A stretch of DNA of 52,593 bases from an uncultured bacterium. GTDB lineage: Bacteria; Actinomycetota; Actinomycetes; S36-B12; CAIYMF01. The stretch lies in contig CAIYMF010000073.1 in assembly GCA_903927265.1 (NCBI GenBank), forward strand, positions 1 to 52,593. Reading direction: 5' to 3'. Shown in pieces: positions 39,705 through 48,637 of the stretch. The translations under genes were made by a program, and so were the position numbers. A model generated the notes under the pieces. The model ran no database searches, was not told where the DNA came from, and worked only from the letters and a program-made list of their open reading frames with translations. Position 1 is the first letter of the stretch; the number at the start of each line of letters is the position of its first letter.

Positions 39705-40904
39705 ATGGTCGGTATGGCGGCCGATGAGACCGCGTCGCGACTGACGCGCAGGTTGGGATTGGCGGGTGCCACGGCCGTGGGCCTTGGCGCGATGCTGGGG
39801 ACGGGCGTCTTTGCCGCGTGGACTCCCGCTCTCCTGTTCGCAGGTGATCAACTGCTCATCGCGCTCGTGATCGCGGCGGTTGTTGCTTCTCTCAATGCGT
39901 GGTCGTCGGTGCGACTTGCAGCCGCGCACCCTGTGTCGGGCGGCTCCTACGCGTACGGCCGGCGTTGGTTGGGCCGCGGGCCAGGTGTCACCGCTGGCGT
40001 GGCTTTTGTTGTGGGGAAGTCGGCATCGGCGGGTGCGGCCGCCTTGACGATTGGCGCCTATCTCGCGCCGGAGTATCAGCGCTGGATTGCTCTGGCAGCG
40101 GTTGTCATCATGCTTGCGGTCGACCTTGTGGGAGTGAAGTTCTCGGCAGCAGTCACGGGGGTACTCAGTCTCGTCGTGATTTTGGTGTTGGTCTGGCTCG
40201 TCTGGCGAGTGACGCTCGGAATCAATACGACCGCAACGAACAGTGCGTCGCTGGCCGGAGTGAACCACGGTTTAAGGGGGTTGCTGGCGGCGTCGGCGGT
40301 CTTGTTCGTCGCGTTCGCTGGGTACGCGCGTGTGACCGTGCTCGGCGAGGAAGTGCGTCAGCCGCGTAGAAACATTCCGCGCGCTGTCGCGGTGTCGTTG
40401 GCGGTGACGTTGGTGCTCTATGTCGGCGTCGGATTCGCTGTGCTTCTCGCTAGTAATGCGGGTATCGCCTTGGGGCGCGCACCTCTGAGTGACATCGCTG
40501 CGGTGTGTGGCCCGGAGCTGCTTGCGAGCGTTGTTCCCGTCGCCGCGGTGATTGCTGCTGGAACCGCGCTGATGTCGCTGATTGCGGGCTTGGGCCGCAC
40601 GATCTTTGCCATGGCGGATGAAGGCGATGCGCCGGGCCGACTTGCGGCAGTGAGCGCGCGCAAGGTTCCGGTGATGGCTGAGCTGGCAGCTGTCGTGCTT
40701 GTGCTGGTGGTGGTGGCGGCGGGGGGTATCGCAGGCGCTCTGGCTCTCTCGGCTGGCTCTATCGGTATCTACTACGCAGTCGCTCATCTGTCGGCACTGC
40801 GCATGGGATCTGAGGGCCGACCGCCGCTGTGGGTTCCGATATCGGGTCTGGTGGGATGTCTGACCCTGGTGGTGGGGGCACTGCTCGCGATCTCGGCGGG
40901 CTAG
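39705..40904 (+). CDS. APC-family amino acid permease
   Basis: About 399 residues, polytopic (12 or so spans). The APC signature is present at the N-terminus (RRLGLAGATAVGLGAMLGTGVFAAWTPAL) and VSGGSYAYGRRWLGRGPGVTAGVAFVVGKSASAG follows, the substrate-binding unwound-helix region. AVLFVAFAGYARVTVLGEEVRQPRRNIPRAV is the conserved middle loop of the APC superfamily. It would bring in an amino acid or polyamine with H+. The start is either the ATG at 39705 (GGAGG 10 nt upstream) or the ATG at 39714; I prefer the first. Divergent from the RDD gene. Confidence 0.82.
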   Translation: MVGMAADETASRLTRRLGLAGATAVGLGAMLGTGVFAAWTPALLFAGDQLLIALVIAAVVASLNAWSSVRLAAAHPVSGGSYAYGRRWLGRGPGVTAGVAFVVGKSASAGAAALTIGAYLAPEYQRWIALAAVVIMLAVDLVGVKFSAAVTGVLSLVVILVLVWLVWRVTLGINTTATNSASLAGVNHGLRGLLAASAVLFVAFAGYARVTVLGEEVRQPRRNIPRAVAVSLAVTLVLYVGVGFAVLLASNAGIALGRAPLSDIAAVCGPELLASVVPVAAVIAAGTALMSLIAGLGRTIFAMADEGDAPGRLAAVSARKVPVMAELAAVVLVLVVVAAGGIAGALALSAGSIGIYYAVAHLSALRMGSEGRPPLWVPISGLVGCLTLVVGALLAISAG

Positions 40905-40987
40905 GTCGTCGCATGGCTGGGGTAAGAAAACTGCGCCTATGCGTGCTTAATGTCCCCCCATGCGGAAAAGGGCAGGGGGAATGGGGG

Positions 40988-41026
40988 AAGGGCCGGCGTG
41001 GTGCCGAAGCACCAACGCCGACCCTT
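40988..41026 (-). terminator. Terminator hairpin of the molybdenum hydroxylase operon
   Basis: On the minus strand a stem of about 15 bp with TTCG tetraloop (GGTGC-TTCG-GCACC at its tip), one bulge and one mismatch, begins 11 bp after the stop of the FAD subunit gene. A C/T-rich tail follows. It separates the operon from the convergent permease gene. Confidence 0.75.
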
Positions 41027-41036
41027 CCTGGTGAAG

Positions 41037-41891
41037 CTAGATACCCGAAGCTGCCTCAACGGCGCGACGGGTGAGAACCGCCGCGAGGTGCTTGCGGTAC
41101 TCACTGTCGGCGTGCAGGTCGCTGGTGGGCGACGTACCGTCGGCAGCCTTGCTGGCCGCGGCCGCGATTGCGTCAGACGACGACGCGCCTGCCAGAGCGG
41201 CCTCAACACCAGTGGCACGGATAGGAGTGGCACCCATGTTGGTCAGCGCCACTCGTGCCTCGGTGATGGTTCCGTTCTCGCTCTTGACCGCTGCGGCAAC
41301 GCCGACGATGGCCCACGCCTGAGCGGTGCGGTTGAACTTCTGGTAGTTGTAACTCCAGCCAGCGCCCAACTTCGGAACGCGGACTGCCACCAGAACTTCG
41401 TCAGCTGCGAGCGCGGTGGTGAAGTAGTCAACGAAGAAGTCCTTCGCCGCTACCGTGCGCCGGCCGTTGGGACCAGCAATCACCATTTCGCAATCGAGTG
41501 CGGCCGCCACGGTGGGCAGGTCTCCCGCGGGGTCAGCGTGTGCCACTGAGCCGCCGAAGGTTCCCTTGTGACGAATCGCAGGGTCTGCCACCGCACCGGC
41601 CGTCAGCGACAGCAGGCCAGCGTGTTCCTTGACGAGTTCGCTGTGCATGACCTCGTAGGTGGTGACGGATGCGCCGATGAGCAGGGCGTCGCCATCGTCA
41701 GTCAGTGCGCGCATCTCGCCCACCTCGCTGACGTCGATGAGGACACTGGGTGCGTTGAGCCGCAAGCGAAGCACCGGCAGCAATGACTGCCCTCCACCGA
41801 GAACCTTGGCGTCTTCACCACCCTTGACGAGTGCTGCCACCGCCTCGTCAACGGTCGATGCCTTCACGTAGTCGAAGGATGCGGGAATCAT
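41037..41891 (-). CDS. Molybdenum hydroxylase FAD-binding subunit (CoxM-like)
   Basis: A 284-residue FAD-binding subunit of a xanthine-dehydrogenase/CO-dehydrogenase type enzyme. The ATG at 41891 has AGGAGG 7 nt upstream and shares its A with the large-subunit stop (TGATG). The FAD motifs are AKVLGGGQSLLPVLRLRL (residues ~29-46) and AIRHKGTFGGSVAHADPAGDLP (the TxGGxxxxxDPxxD stretch). It carries electrons from the 2Fe-2S subunit to the acceptor. It is the last gene of the operon and a strong hairpin follows. The earlier ATG seen in frame overlaps the large subunit and is rejected. Confidence 0.9.
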   Translation of the reverse strand: MIPASFDYVKASTVDEAVAALVKGGEDAKVLGGGQSLLPVLRLRLNAPSVLIDVSEVGEMRALTDDGDALLIGASVTTYEVMHSELVKEHAGLLSLTAGAVADPAIRHKGTFGGSVAHADPAGDLPTVAAALDCEMVIAGPNGRRTVAAKDFFVDYFTTALAADEVLVAVRVPKLGAGWSYNYQKFNRTAQAWAIVGVAAAVKSENGTITEARVALTNMGATPIRATGVEAALAGASSSDAIAAAASKAADGTSPTSDLHADSEYRKHLAAVLTRRAVEAASGI

Positions 41892-44260
41892 CAGTTGCCT
41901 CCTGACTTCGCGGCCTGAATAGCTCGCCACACAGTCATCGGACTGGCGGGCATATCAATGTTGTTGACACCGAGGTGACGAATCGCGTCGATCACGCCGT
42001 TGATGATGGCGGGGGTTGAAGCGATAGCGCCGGCCTCGCCGATTCCCTTAGTACCCAACGGGTGGGTCGTTGAGGGAGTGACGGTGCGGTCGGTGTCGAA
42101 CGACGGCAGGTCAGCCGCGCTCGGCAGGAGGTACTCGGCCAGTGATGCCGTGAGCAGGTTGCCCTCGGCGTCGTAGACCGCGCCCTCGTACATTGCCTGG
42201 GCGATGCCTTGGGCGAGGCCTCCGTGCACCTGACCCTCGACGATCATCGGGTTGATCTGCACACCGCAGTCGTCGACGCAGACGTACTTGCGCAACGTGA
42301 CCTTGCCGGTCTCGGTGTCGACCTCCATGGCCGCAAGGTGAGTGCCGTGCGGGTACGAGAAGTCGAGCGGGTCGACGGTGGCCTCACCGCTAAGCGTCGG
42401 CTCGACGCCATCAGGAAGGTTGTGCGCCGTGAACGCCTCGAATGCCACCGCTTGAATGGTGGTGGACTTCTCGGGGTCTCCCTTGACCGAGTACGTACCA
42501 GCAGCGAACTCGATGTCGTCGGGGCTCACCTCGAGCTGGTGTGCCGCGATGATGCGGGCCTTCTCGACCAGACGCTCACCGGCCAACTTGATGGCCTGAC
42601 CACCGACAGCCAGTGAACGCGAGCCGTAGGTGTCCATGCCGTAAGGCGAGCGACCGGTGTCGCCGTGCACGACCTCGATGTCTTCGACAGGAACGCCGAT
42701 GATGTCGCTGGCGATCTGACTCCACGCGGTTTCGTGTCCCTGACCGTGAGGTGAGGTTCCGGTGATGAGTTCGATTTTGCCGGTGGGCAGAGCGCGAACC
42801 GTGCAGTGCTCCCAGCCACCCGCGACGTACTTGAGGGCGCCGAGTGTGCGCGACGGTGCCAGACCGCACATCTCGGTGAACGTCGAGATACCGATACCGA
42901 GCTGCACTGGATCGCCAGCCGCGCGACGCGCTTCCTGTTCGACGCGCAGTGCCTCGTAGCCGAACATTTCCATCGCACGCTCAGTGGCCGCCTCGTAGTT
43001 TCCGGTGTCGTACGTGAGGCCAGCGATCTGCGTGTAGGGGAACTCTTCGTGCTTGATCCAATTCTTCTTGCGCAGTTCCATGGGCTCCATGCCGAGCTCG
43101 GCAGCGAGTTCGTCCATGATGCGCTCGATGGCGTACGTCGACTCGGGTCGACCAGCGCCGCGGTAGGCGTCGGTGGGCGTCTTCGTCGTGTACACGCCGG
43201 TACACGTGAAGTCGAGTGCTTCCATCTTGTAGATGCCCGAGTACATGAACATGCCGAGAAGCGGAGTTCCGGGCGTGATGATCTGCAGGTAGGCACCCAT
43301 GTCGGCCAACAGGTCGACCTTCATGCCCAGAACAGTGCCGTCCTTGGTCGCGGCGATCTCGATGTCCTGGATCTGGTCGCGGCCGTGGTGGGTTGAGACG
43401 AAGTGCTCACTGCGCGATTCAGTCCACTTGACCGGACGGCCCAACTTCTTGGCCAGTACCAGTGCGAGAACCTCTTCGCGGTTGATCTGCAACTTCGCGC
43501 CGAAGCCGCCACCAACGTCGGGGGCAACTACGCGGATGTGGTTCTCCGGAATTCCCGTGAGCAACGCGAGCAGTACGCGCAACACGTGAGGAATCTGGGT
43601 AGAGGTCCAGATCGTGATTTCATCGCTCATTCCCATGGGGGCAGCGACAACTGAACGCGGCTCCATGGTGTTGGGAATCAAGCGCTGGTTGATGAAGCGA
43701 CGCGAGACAACGACATCGGCCTTTGCCTTGGCAGCTTCGTAGTCACCGCAGGGCATCTTGGCCGTGTAGCACAGGTTGGTTCCGGCCGACTCGTGCACGA
43801 GGGGTGAGCCGGGCTTGAGCGCCTCTTCCATGTCGACCACGGCACCGAGGGGTTCGTAGTCGATATCGATGAGCTGCAATGCGTCGACAGCGAGGTTCTG
43901 GTCGGTGGCAAGCACGATGGCCACGACGTCACCGACGTAACGAACTTCGTCGGTGCAGATCGCGGGCATGTGACTCATGACGATGTCGTCAGTGACCGGC
44001 CACACGCACGTGGTTCCGGGCAGATCAGGGAAGTCGGCGCCGATGTAGACGTGAAGGACGCCCTCGGAGGCAAGCGCTGCCGAGATGTCGATGTTGGTGA
44101 TTTTCGCGTGTGCCATGGGGCTGCGAAGGGTTGCCATGTGAATGGTGCCCGGAAGCTGGATGTTGTCGGTCCAGTTTGTGCGACCGTGCAGCAGTCGCTC
44201 ATCTTCCTTGCGACGAATCGGGCGGCCGATGGCCCCCGTGGTCTCGGCGGTGGCGGTCAC
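41891..44260 (-). CDS. Molybdenum hydroxylase large subunit (form II CoxL-like)
   Basis: A 789-residue molybdopterin-binding subunit. GTG 44260 forms a GTGA overlap with the small-subunit stop and has GGGAG upstream. N-terminus: [20 protein letters not shown]. The active-site loop is [12 protein letters not shown], the form II motif AYRGAGR; true CO dehydrogenases (form I) have AYxCSFR, so CO oxidation is unlikely. [13 protein letters not shown] binds the cofactor, and [12 protein letters not shown] carries the catalytic Glu. The substrate is an unknown heterocycle or aldehyde. The operon lacks its own CoxD/E/F maturation genes; a CoxD/CoxE-like pair lies at 32-35 kb. Confidence 0.9.
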   Translation of the reverse strand: MTATAETTGAIGRPIRRKEDERLLHGRTNWTDNIQLPGTIHMATLRSPMAHAKITNIDISAALASEGVLHVYIGADFPDLPGTTCVWPVTDDIVMSHMPAICTDEVRYVGDVVAIVLATDQNLAVDALQLIDIDYEPLGAVVDMEEALKPGSPLVHESAGTNLCYTAKMPCGDYEAAKAKADVVVSRRFINQRLIPNTMEPRSVVAAPMGMSDEITIWTSTQIPHVLRVLLALLTGIPENHIRVVAPDVGGGFGAKLQINREEVLALVLAKKLGRPVKWTESRSEHFVSTHHGRDQIQDIEIAATKDGTVLGMKVDLLADMGAYLQIITPGTPLLGMFMYSGIYKMEALDFTCTGVYTTKTPTDAYRGAGRPESTYAIERIMDELAAELGMEPMELRKKNWIKHEEFPYTQIAGLTYDTGNYEAATERAMEMFGYEALRVEQEARRAAGDPVQLGIGISTFTEMCGLAPSRTLGALKYVAGGWEHCTVRALPTGKIELITGTSPHGQGHETAWSQIASDIIGVPVEDIEVVHGDTGRSPYGMDTYGSRSLAVGGQAIKLAGERLVEKARIIAAHQLEVSPDDIEFAAGTYSVKGDPEKSTTIQAVAFEAFTAHNLPDGVEPTLSGEATVDPLDFSYPHGTHLAAMEVDTETGKVTLRKYVCVDDCGVQINPMIVEGQVHGGLAQGIAQAMYEGAVYDAEGNLLTASLAEYLLPSAADLPSFDTDRTVTPSTTHPLGTKGIGEAGAIASTPAIINGVIDAIRHLGVNNIDMPASPMTVWRAIQAAKSGGN

Positions 44261-44730
44261 GTGGTCGCTCCCATCTCCGCGGCAGCCGTCTGGACGGCCT
44301 TCACGATGTTGTGGTAACCCGTACAGCGGCACAGGTTGCCCTCGAGGCCTTCACGAATCTCGGCTTCGGTGGGGTTGGGGTTCTCGCTCAGCAGGTCAAC
44401 GGAGGCCATCACCATGCCGGGGGTGCAGTAGCCGCACTGCAGGCCATGGCACTCCTTGAAGGCCCTCTGCACGGGGTGCCAATCCTCGCCCTCGGCGAGT
44501 CCTTGGATCGTGGTCACCGACTTGCCATCAATTTGAACGGCAAGCACGCTGCACGACTTCACGCTGCGACCATCGACGAGCACCGTGCAGGCGCCGCAGT
44601 TCGAGGTGTCGCATCCGACGGTGGTGCCGACTTGGCCGAGGGATTCGCGCAGCCAGTGAACGAGGAGCGTACGAGGCTCCACCTCTCCTTGGCGGTGCAC
44701 TCCGTCGACCGTCGCGCTGATGTGAGTCAT
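44257..44730 (-). CDS. Molybdenum hydroxylase 2Fe-2S subunit (CoxS-like)
   Basis: A 157-residue iron-sulfur subunit. ATG 44730 follows AGGAG at 8 nt and gives [20 protein letters not shown]. The plant-type cluster is [16 protein letters not shown]...CS (Cys x4) and the second cluster is [12 protein letters not shown] and [16 protein letters not shown]. The earlier in-frame extension to 44925 crosses the regulatory region and is rejected. It is the first gene of the cox-like operon S-L-M, and passes electrons from Mo to FAD. Confidence 0.92.
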   Translation of the reverse strand: MTHISATVDGVHRQGEVEPRTLLVHWLRESLGQVGTTVGCDTSNCGACTVLVDGRSVKSCSVLAVQIDGKSVTTIQGLAEGEDWHPVQRAFKECHGLQCGYCTPGMVMASVDLLSENPNPTEAEIREGLEGNLCRCTGYHNIVKAVQTAAAEMGATT

Positions 44731-44859
44731 CGTGGGTCTCCTGAAGATGGGTGGCATTCTGTACCGGTCTGACCGTTGACCGTGGCGCCACACTAGGGCC
44801 ACTGCGGGTACTTTGCAGCCCGATTGGTGAAGGCTGTACGCCGAGGGGATTCCCGTAGG

Positions 44860-44928
44860 TATCAGAAAATTATCACGGGAAGATAACGGTAGCGTCCGAT
44901 AATCGGGAAATTGGGCGTGACTCACGCC
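44860..44928. promoter_or_regulatory. Cluster of palindromic sites upstream of the cox-like operon
   Basis: GGCGTGA-C-TCACGCC (44914-44928) is a perfect 15-bp palindrome. CCGAT-A-ATCGG (44896-44906) is a perfect 11-bp one. TTATC (44870-44874) faces GATAA (44882-44886). Four GATA/TATC cores lie in 45 bp. This 276-bp spacer separates the operon from the divergent small gene at 45007, so one or more regulators probably bind here. No candidate regulator is encoded in the immediate vicinity. Confidence 0.45.
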
Positions 44929-45006
44929 ACTTTCCTCGTGTAAACGTTCACATGGCGGTTACCGCAGTGGTGGGATGGAGTCACATTCGCCCGTTAGGAA
45001 GGCATC

Positions 45007-45297
45007 ATGACCACCACGCAGAGTTCATCGTCCATTCCCACTTCCGGCACCTGGTTTTCGCGCTGGAGCGGTGCCTACGAGTTGACCTCCGGTGTCGACT
45101 ACGCAGGTGCCCTGACACTCGCTACTTCGTGGGCGACCGTGGGACTGGTTGAATCCGATGTTGCGGTTGAGGTCGAGGTCTTCCCGTCTGGCAACGAGTG
45201 GCTCGTCGACGTGGTCGCTCACGAGCGCACCTCGCCGTTCTCGACCTTGGGCCGCCGCCAGGCGCGCATCGACAGCTCTGGCCGCCTCGTCGCCTAG
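45007..45297 (+). CDS. Small conserved-looking protein of unknown function
   Basis: A 96-residue protein with AGGAAGG 5 nt upstream of the ATG. It begins with a Ser/Thr-rich tail (MTTTQSSSSIPTSG) and continues as a compact globular-looking domain with alternating polar and hydrophobic residues (GVDYAGALTLATSWATVGLVES, VEVEVFPSGNEWLVDVVAHERT). I do not recognise it. It has no signal peptide, membrane span, Cys or His cluster. Divergent from the molybdenum hydroxylase operon. Confidence 0.6.
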   Translation: MTTTQSSSSIPTSGTWFSRWSGAYELTSGVDYAGALTLATSWATVGLVESDVAVEVEVFPSGNEWLVDVVAHERTSPFSTLGRRQARIDSSGRLVA

Positions 45298-45318
45298 TTT
45301 TTCGAACCCAGCGTCGCT

Positions 45319-46962
45319 CTAGATTCGCTTGCCGAGAGCATCGGTGAGTCGTGTCAGGGCGGCGCTGGGAACTCCCTTAGGAACCAACGCGCGGATGATC
45401 ACCAGTTCGTCGGCGTTCACTGCCCGCTTGAGTGCGGCATCAAGTTCGTCCTCGGTGCCGCATAGTGCGCCGTGGCCAGTTCCGAATGCCTCGGGTAGTA
45501 GTTCTGACTTCAGCTGCGGGATGTCGTTGAACGGTCCGTCGAGCATCGGCCGCTGAGTTCCGTAGCCTTCGTTGTCGATCACGATGATGATCGGGTGCAC
45601 TCCGTGGAATGCCGCGTGCATCGCTTCGAGGCCGGTCATCAGGAATCCGCCATCACCCACCAGAACGACGGGCCGGCGGGTGGGGTCGGCTTTACCGGCT
45701 CCGAGAGCTGCGGGTACTGAGTAGCCCATCGTCGCGTAGTAGGCGCTGCTTAACGACCACGCCGGTGCTGCCAGATCGACCGAAGCGAAAAGGCATTCGC
45801 CCGGCTCGATGATCAAACCGTGCCGCTGGTCGATGGCAGCCTCAACGCACTCCATGATCGTCTCGACACTGAGGGCCACTCCAGGCCTTGGCGTAAACCC
45901 AATCTCGGCGTCGGGAGTCTCGCCGTGAATACCGAGGCGGCCCTTACCCGCCGCTTCTGCGAGTGCAGGAATGAATGCATGCAGTGGAACATCGCGGAAG
46001 GTGCGCAGTCCGACAGTGACATCGTGATCGGTGCACTCGATCAGCCGCGCATCATCAAGTTCGGCGGTAAACGCGCCCATGGTGAGGTCGGTGTTGAGAA
46101 TGCCCAAACTCAGAATGACCTCAGCTTCTTCTACGCGCTCAACGATGTGTTCGGGGCTCACTGCCCCTTGGTAGATACCCAGAGCAAGTTCGTGTCGCTC
46201 GTCGAAGATGCCTTTCGACAATGCGCTGGTAGCAACGGGCATGCCGCTGCGCTCGGCGAAAAGCTTGAGTGAGCTGGCAAGGTCGCGTCGCCACACCATG
46301 ACACCGGCCATCGCGACGGCGGTTTCGGACAGCCGCAGTCGCCCCATGACTTCGCTGACAGCGGCGGTAAGCCGTGCTTCATCGACGCGGGGAAGTTCGC
46401 GCTGCAGTGGTCCCTCAACATCGCGAATTGCAACGCCGACCATGTCGCGTGGAACTTCGATGTAGCCGGGCCGTTGTTCAGCGAGCATGGCCACCAGTAC
46501 GCGGTCGATCTCTGTGGCAGCGATCAAGGGATTACTGAGCACTGCCTGCGCGATGGTGAGATCGGCAAAGACATCGTGCTGGGTGTCAAAGTCTTTGATC
46601 TTGTGATGCAGAAGAACACCCGGCTTCTGCTCGCTGACACCGGGAGCTCCGCTGAGCACAAGCAGCGGTACCTGCTCGGCCCACGCGCCGGCAGTGGCAT
46701 TGGCAACCTTGAGCCCTCCGACGCCGTAGGTGACACCGACCACCCCGAATCCGCGCAATCGTGCGTAGGCGTCGGCGGCAAACGCAGCACCCTGTTCATC
46801 GGCCGTGACCAGAAGCGGAAAACCCTCGTCGTAGATTGCCGCAAACAGACGGAGGGCGAAATCGCCGACGATACCGAAGCCCTCGTCAGCGCCGAGTTCG
46901 CGGAAGCGCCGCACGAGGTGGGCGGCGATGGTGGTAGTTCCGGGTTCATTCAACACGCTCAT
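45319..46962 (-). CDS. Thiamine-pyrophosphate-dependent decarboxylase (indolepyruvate/pyruvate decarboxylase-like)
   Basis: A 547-residue TPP enzyme of the PDC/IPDC/acetolactate-synthase superfamily. The activating glutamate is in LLVTADEQGAAFAADAYAR; the TPP/Mg motif is VVLVGDGGFLMTGLEAMHAAF, ending VIDNEGYGTQ (GDG-x25-N). GVTYGVGGLKVANATAGAWAEQVP is typical of the PYR domain of IPDC-type enzymes. A 2-keto acid decarboxylase is most likely, with a phenylglyoxylate or indolepyruvate-type substrate as a possibility; it cannot be fixed from sequence alone. The start at 46962 is leaderless. No partner genes are adjacent. Confidence 0.82.
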   Translation of the reverse strand: MSVLNEPGTTTIAAHLVRRFRELGADEGFGIVGDFALRLFAAIYDEGFPLLVTADEQGAAFAADAYARLRGFGVVGVTYGVGGLKVANATAGAWAEQVPLLVLSGAPGVSEQKPGVLLHHKIKDFDTQHDVFADLTIAQAVLSNPLIAATEIDRVLVAMLAEQRPGYIEVPRDMVGVAIRDVEGPLQRELPRVDEARLTAAVSEVMGRLRLSETAVAMAGVMVWRRDLASSLKLFAERSGMPVATSALSKGIFDERHELALGIYQGAVSPEHIVERVEEAEVILSLGILNTDLTMGAFTAELDDARLIECTDHDVTVGLRTFRDVPLHAFIPALAEAAGKGRLGIHGETPDAEIGFTPRPGVALSVETIMECVEAAIDQRHGLIIEPGECLFASVDLAAPAWSLSSAYYATMGYSVPAALGAGKADPTRRPVVLVGDGGFLMTGLEAMHAAFHGVHPIIIVIDNEGYGTQRPMLDGPFNDIPQLKSELLPEAFGTGHGALCGTEDELDAALKRAVNADELVIIRALVPKGVPSAALTRLTDALGKRI

Positions 46963-46968
46963 GACGAC

Positions 46969-46974
46969 ACGATA
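46969..46974 (-). promoter_or_regulatory. Putative -10 box of a leaderless transcript
   Basis: On the minus strand TATCGT ends 6 nt before the ATG at 46962 of the TPP enzyme gene. No ribosome-binding site is present. The in-frame ATG farther upstream lies before this box. Confidence 0.55.
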
Positions 46975-47009
46975 GTGCGATGGCATTTTCGCCGACGACG
47001 GCTCGGTGC

Positions 47010-47015
47010 TACGTT
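47010..47015 (+). promoter_or_regulatory. Putative -10 box of a leaderless transcript
   Basis: TACGTT ends 7 nt before the ATG at 47023 of the YcnI-like gene, again without a Shine-Dalgarno sequence. It is divergent from the TPP enzyme promoter, with 61 bp between the start codons. Confidence 0.5.
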
Positions 47016-47022
47016 CTCGGAC

Positions 47023-47553
47023 ATGACACTTCGAAACCTGTTCTCCCTGCGCAGTGCCTCATTCACCGCAGCGACCACGCTCGCCACCGTGGGTGTGCTT
47101 GCGGCAGGGGTCGTGCCCGCCGAGGCGCACGCGATCATCGAGCTCAAGGGCAAGCAGGCCTACGCCGGCCAGACGAGCATCTACACGATGGAGATTCAGC
47201 ACGGATGCATGTCGAACGAGGGTGAAACGCTCAAGGTGATGGTGTTCTACGGCGCCGCCTTCCGTAACCTCGGGCCGCGCAATGTTGCTGGCTGGAAGTC
47301 GCGGGTTGTGGCTGGCCGCAATGGTGGTCACACGGTCGTGTGGACTACTCAAGGTGCTGCCCAGCCGTTCAATGTGCCGCTGTACTTGCCGACCCGTGTG
47401 ACCTGGCCGCATCGTGCGGGCGTCTACGGAATTCCGGTCAAGCAGTTCTGCAAGGGGGGAACGTCAGTGGCGTGGACGACGCCCTTTGCGCCGGCAACTG
47501 CGAACGCGCCTTCGCCGCCGCTCACCCCGCTTCCGCAGATTCAGGTGAAGTAG
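47023..47553 (+). CDS. Secreted YcnI/DUF1775-like protein
   Basis: A 176-residue exported protein. The ATG at 47023 begins a signal peptide (MTLRNLFSLRSASFTAATTL...GVVPAEA) cut before His36, so the mature protein starts HAIIELKGKQAYAGQ. A histidine as first mature residue is the copper ligand of YcnI (mono-histidine brace). A later glutamate (Glu66 or Glu68 in SNEGETLKV) and Trp91 (NVAGWKSRV) are candidate partners. HGCMSNEGETLKV and PRNVAGWKSRVV fit the DUF1775 pattern of c..ETxxVxV..P....kPGW. The usual membrane span at the C-terminus is absent, and no copper transport genes are adjacent. Copper binding is inference. Confidence 0.6.
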   Translation: MTLRNLFSLRSASFTAATTLATVGVLAAGVVPAEAHAIIELKGKQAYAGQTSIYTMEIQHGCMSNEGETLKVMVFYGAAFRNLGPRNVAGWKSRVVAGRNGGHTVVWTTQGAAQPFNVPLYLPTRVTWPHRAGVYGIPVKQFCKGGTSVAWTTPFAPATANAPSPPLTPLPQIQVK

Positions 47554-47651
47554 GTCACCGCTGTTCCTCGGTGCCGTGAAATAGGTCGCTCCGTGTGACA
47601 CTGGAAGTCAGTTTTCTCGGGCTTTCGGCAAACCGACTGGAGCACCAGACA

Positions 47652-48563
47652 GTGAGAACGCGCACCGCTCTTCTTGCAGCGGCAACCTCGATCGCAGTGG
47701 GTTGTGTGGCGGTCGCTCCTTCGATCGCGCAAACACCTTCTCAGACGCGCACCGTGCCGCTCATTGCTGCAGCGTCGGTGAACAGTGATGCGATCGCTCA
47801 TCCGACGTGGTTTCCAAATTGGGCGCCGGGGGCGGGTAAGGGAAACCCGGTGTCGTGGCCGTCGTCATGGCCGCGGCCGCGCTTGTTGAAGCCAGCGGTA
47901 ACCGGGCCTTTGACAGGTCGCGTCATCGTGATCGACCCTGGTCACAACCTGGGCAACTCATCGCACGTTCGCCAGATCAATCGGCACTACTGGGTGGGTC
48001 TCGACAAGATCTGTAACACCACGGGCACGCAGTCGCGCGGAGGATTGCCGGAGGCGACGTACACCTACGACGTGGCGAAGCGGCTCGCGCAGCGACTGAC
48101 CGCTGCGGGAGCGGTCGTCGTCTTGACGCGCAATGCCAACAATTGGACGACGTACGGTCCCTGCATCCAGGCGCGCGGACTACTTGGCGGTCAGGTGCAT
48201 GCCGATATCGAAGTGTCGATTCACGCTGACGGTGGGCCGAGTTACGGACGTGGCGCCTTCGTCTATACGCCGGCCCGCATGACGGGGTACACATCCCTTG
48301 CCAAGGCAACGAAGTCGGTGACTCTGGCCAAGCGCATTCTCAGTGGGCTTGCGGCAAACGGGCTGCGTGGTTCGACGTACCTCGTTCCCAACATTGCGCC
48401 CGACCGCATGCAGGGCACACTCAACGTTTCGACCATCCCAACCGTGATCGTTGAAACGTTGAACATGCGCAATAGGGCCGACGCCGCCATCGCGGAGTCG
48501 AAGTCTGGCCGTCAGCGTGTGGCTGATGGCTTGTTCGATGGAATTCGCAGCTACTTGGGCTGA
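47652..48563 (+). CDS. Exported N-acetylmuramoyl-L-alanine amidase (Amidase_3)
   Basis: A 303-residue secreted cell-wall hydrolase. GTG 47652 has GGAG 9 nt upstream and gives a signal peptide (RTRTALLAAATSIAVGCVAVAPSIAQ). After a Pro/Trp-rich linker, the Amidase_3 fold starts at RVIVIDPGHNLGN (Zn His), followed by GGLPEATYTYDVAKRL (Zn Glu), EVSIHADGGPSYGRG (Zn His) and TVIVETLNMRNRADA (catalytic Glu). It removes the peptide from the glycan of peptidoglycan. No separate wall-binding domain is present. It is independent of the flanking genes, about 98 bp behind the YcnI-like gene. Confidence 0.87.
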   Translation: MRTRTALLAAATSIAVGCVAVAPSIAQTPSQTRTVPLIAAASVNSDAIAHPTWFPNWAPGAGKGNPVSWPSSWPRPRLLKPAVTGPLTGRVIVIDPGHNLGNSSHVRQINRHYWVGLDKICNTTGTQSRGGLPEATYTYDVAKRLAQRLTAAGAVVVLTRNANNWTTYGPCIQARGLLGGQVHADIEVSIHADGGPSYGRGAFVYTPARMTGYTSLAKATKSVTLAKRILSGLAANGLRGSTYLVPNIAPDRMQGTLNVSTIPTVIVETLNMRNRADAAIAESKSGRQRVADGLFDGIRSYLG

Positions 48564-48625
48564 TTCGCGGCTCTTGGCGCGTCTCGGGACCTGCGCTTCT
48601 CGCGTCCACACGCCTCACCCCGCGC

Positions 48626-48631
48626 TAGCCT
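48626..48631 (+). promoter_or_regulatory. Putative -10 box of a leaderless transcript
   Basis: TAGCCT ends 6 nt before the ATG at 48638 of the GPH transporter gene. Same hexamer and spacing as at 37634-37639. Confidence 0.55.
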
Positions 48632-48637
48632 CGCTTT

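Noticed and set aside
41037-44730. True aerobic CO dehydrogenase
   Set aside because: The large subunit carries AYRGAGR (form II) and not the AYxCSFR loop of form I enzymes.
44731-44925. Extension of the 2Fe-2S subunit
   Set aside because: It crosses the palindrome-rich control region and lacks iron-sulfur similarity; AGGAG precedes the ATG at 44730.
46474-47022. N-terminal extension of the YcnI-like protein
   Set aside because: It runs antisense to the TPP enzyme; the signal peptide begins at 47023 right after a leaderless promoter box.
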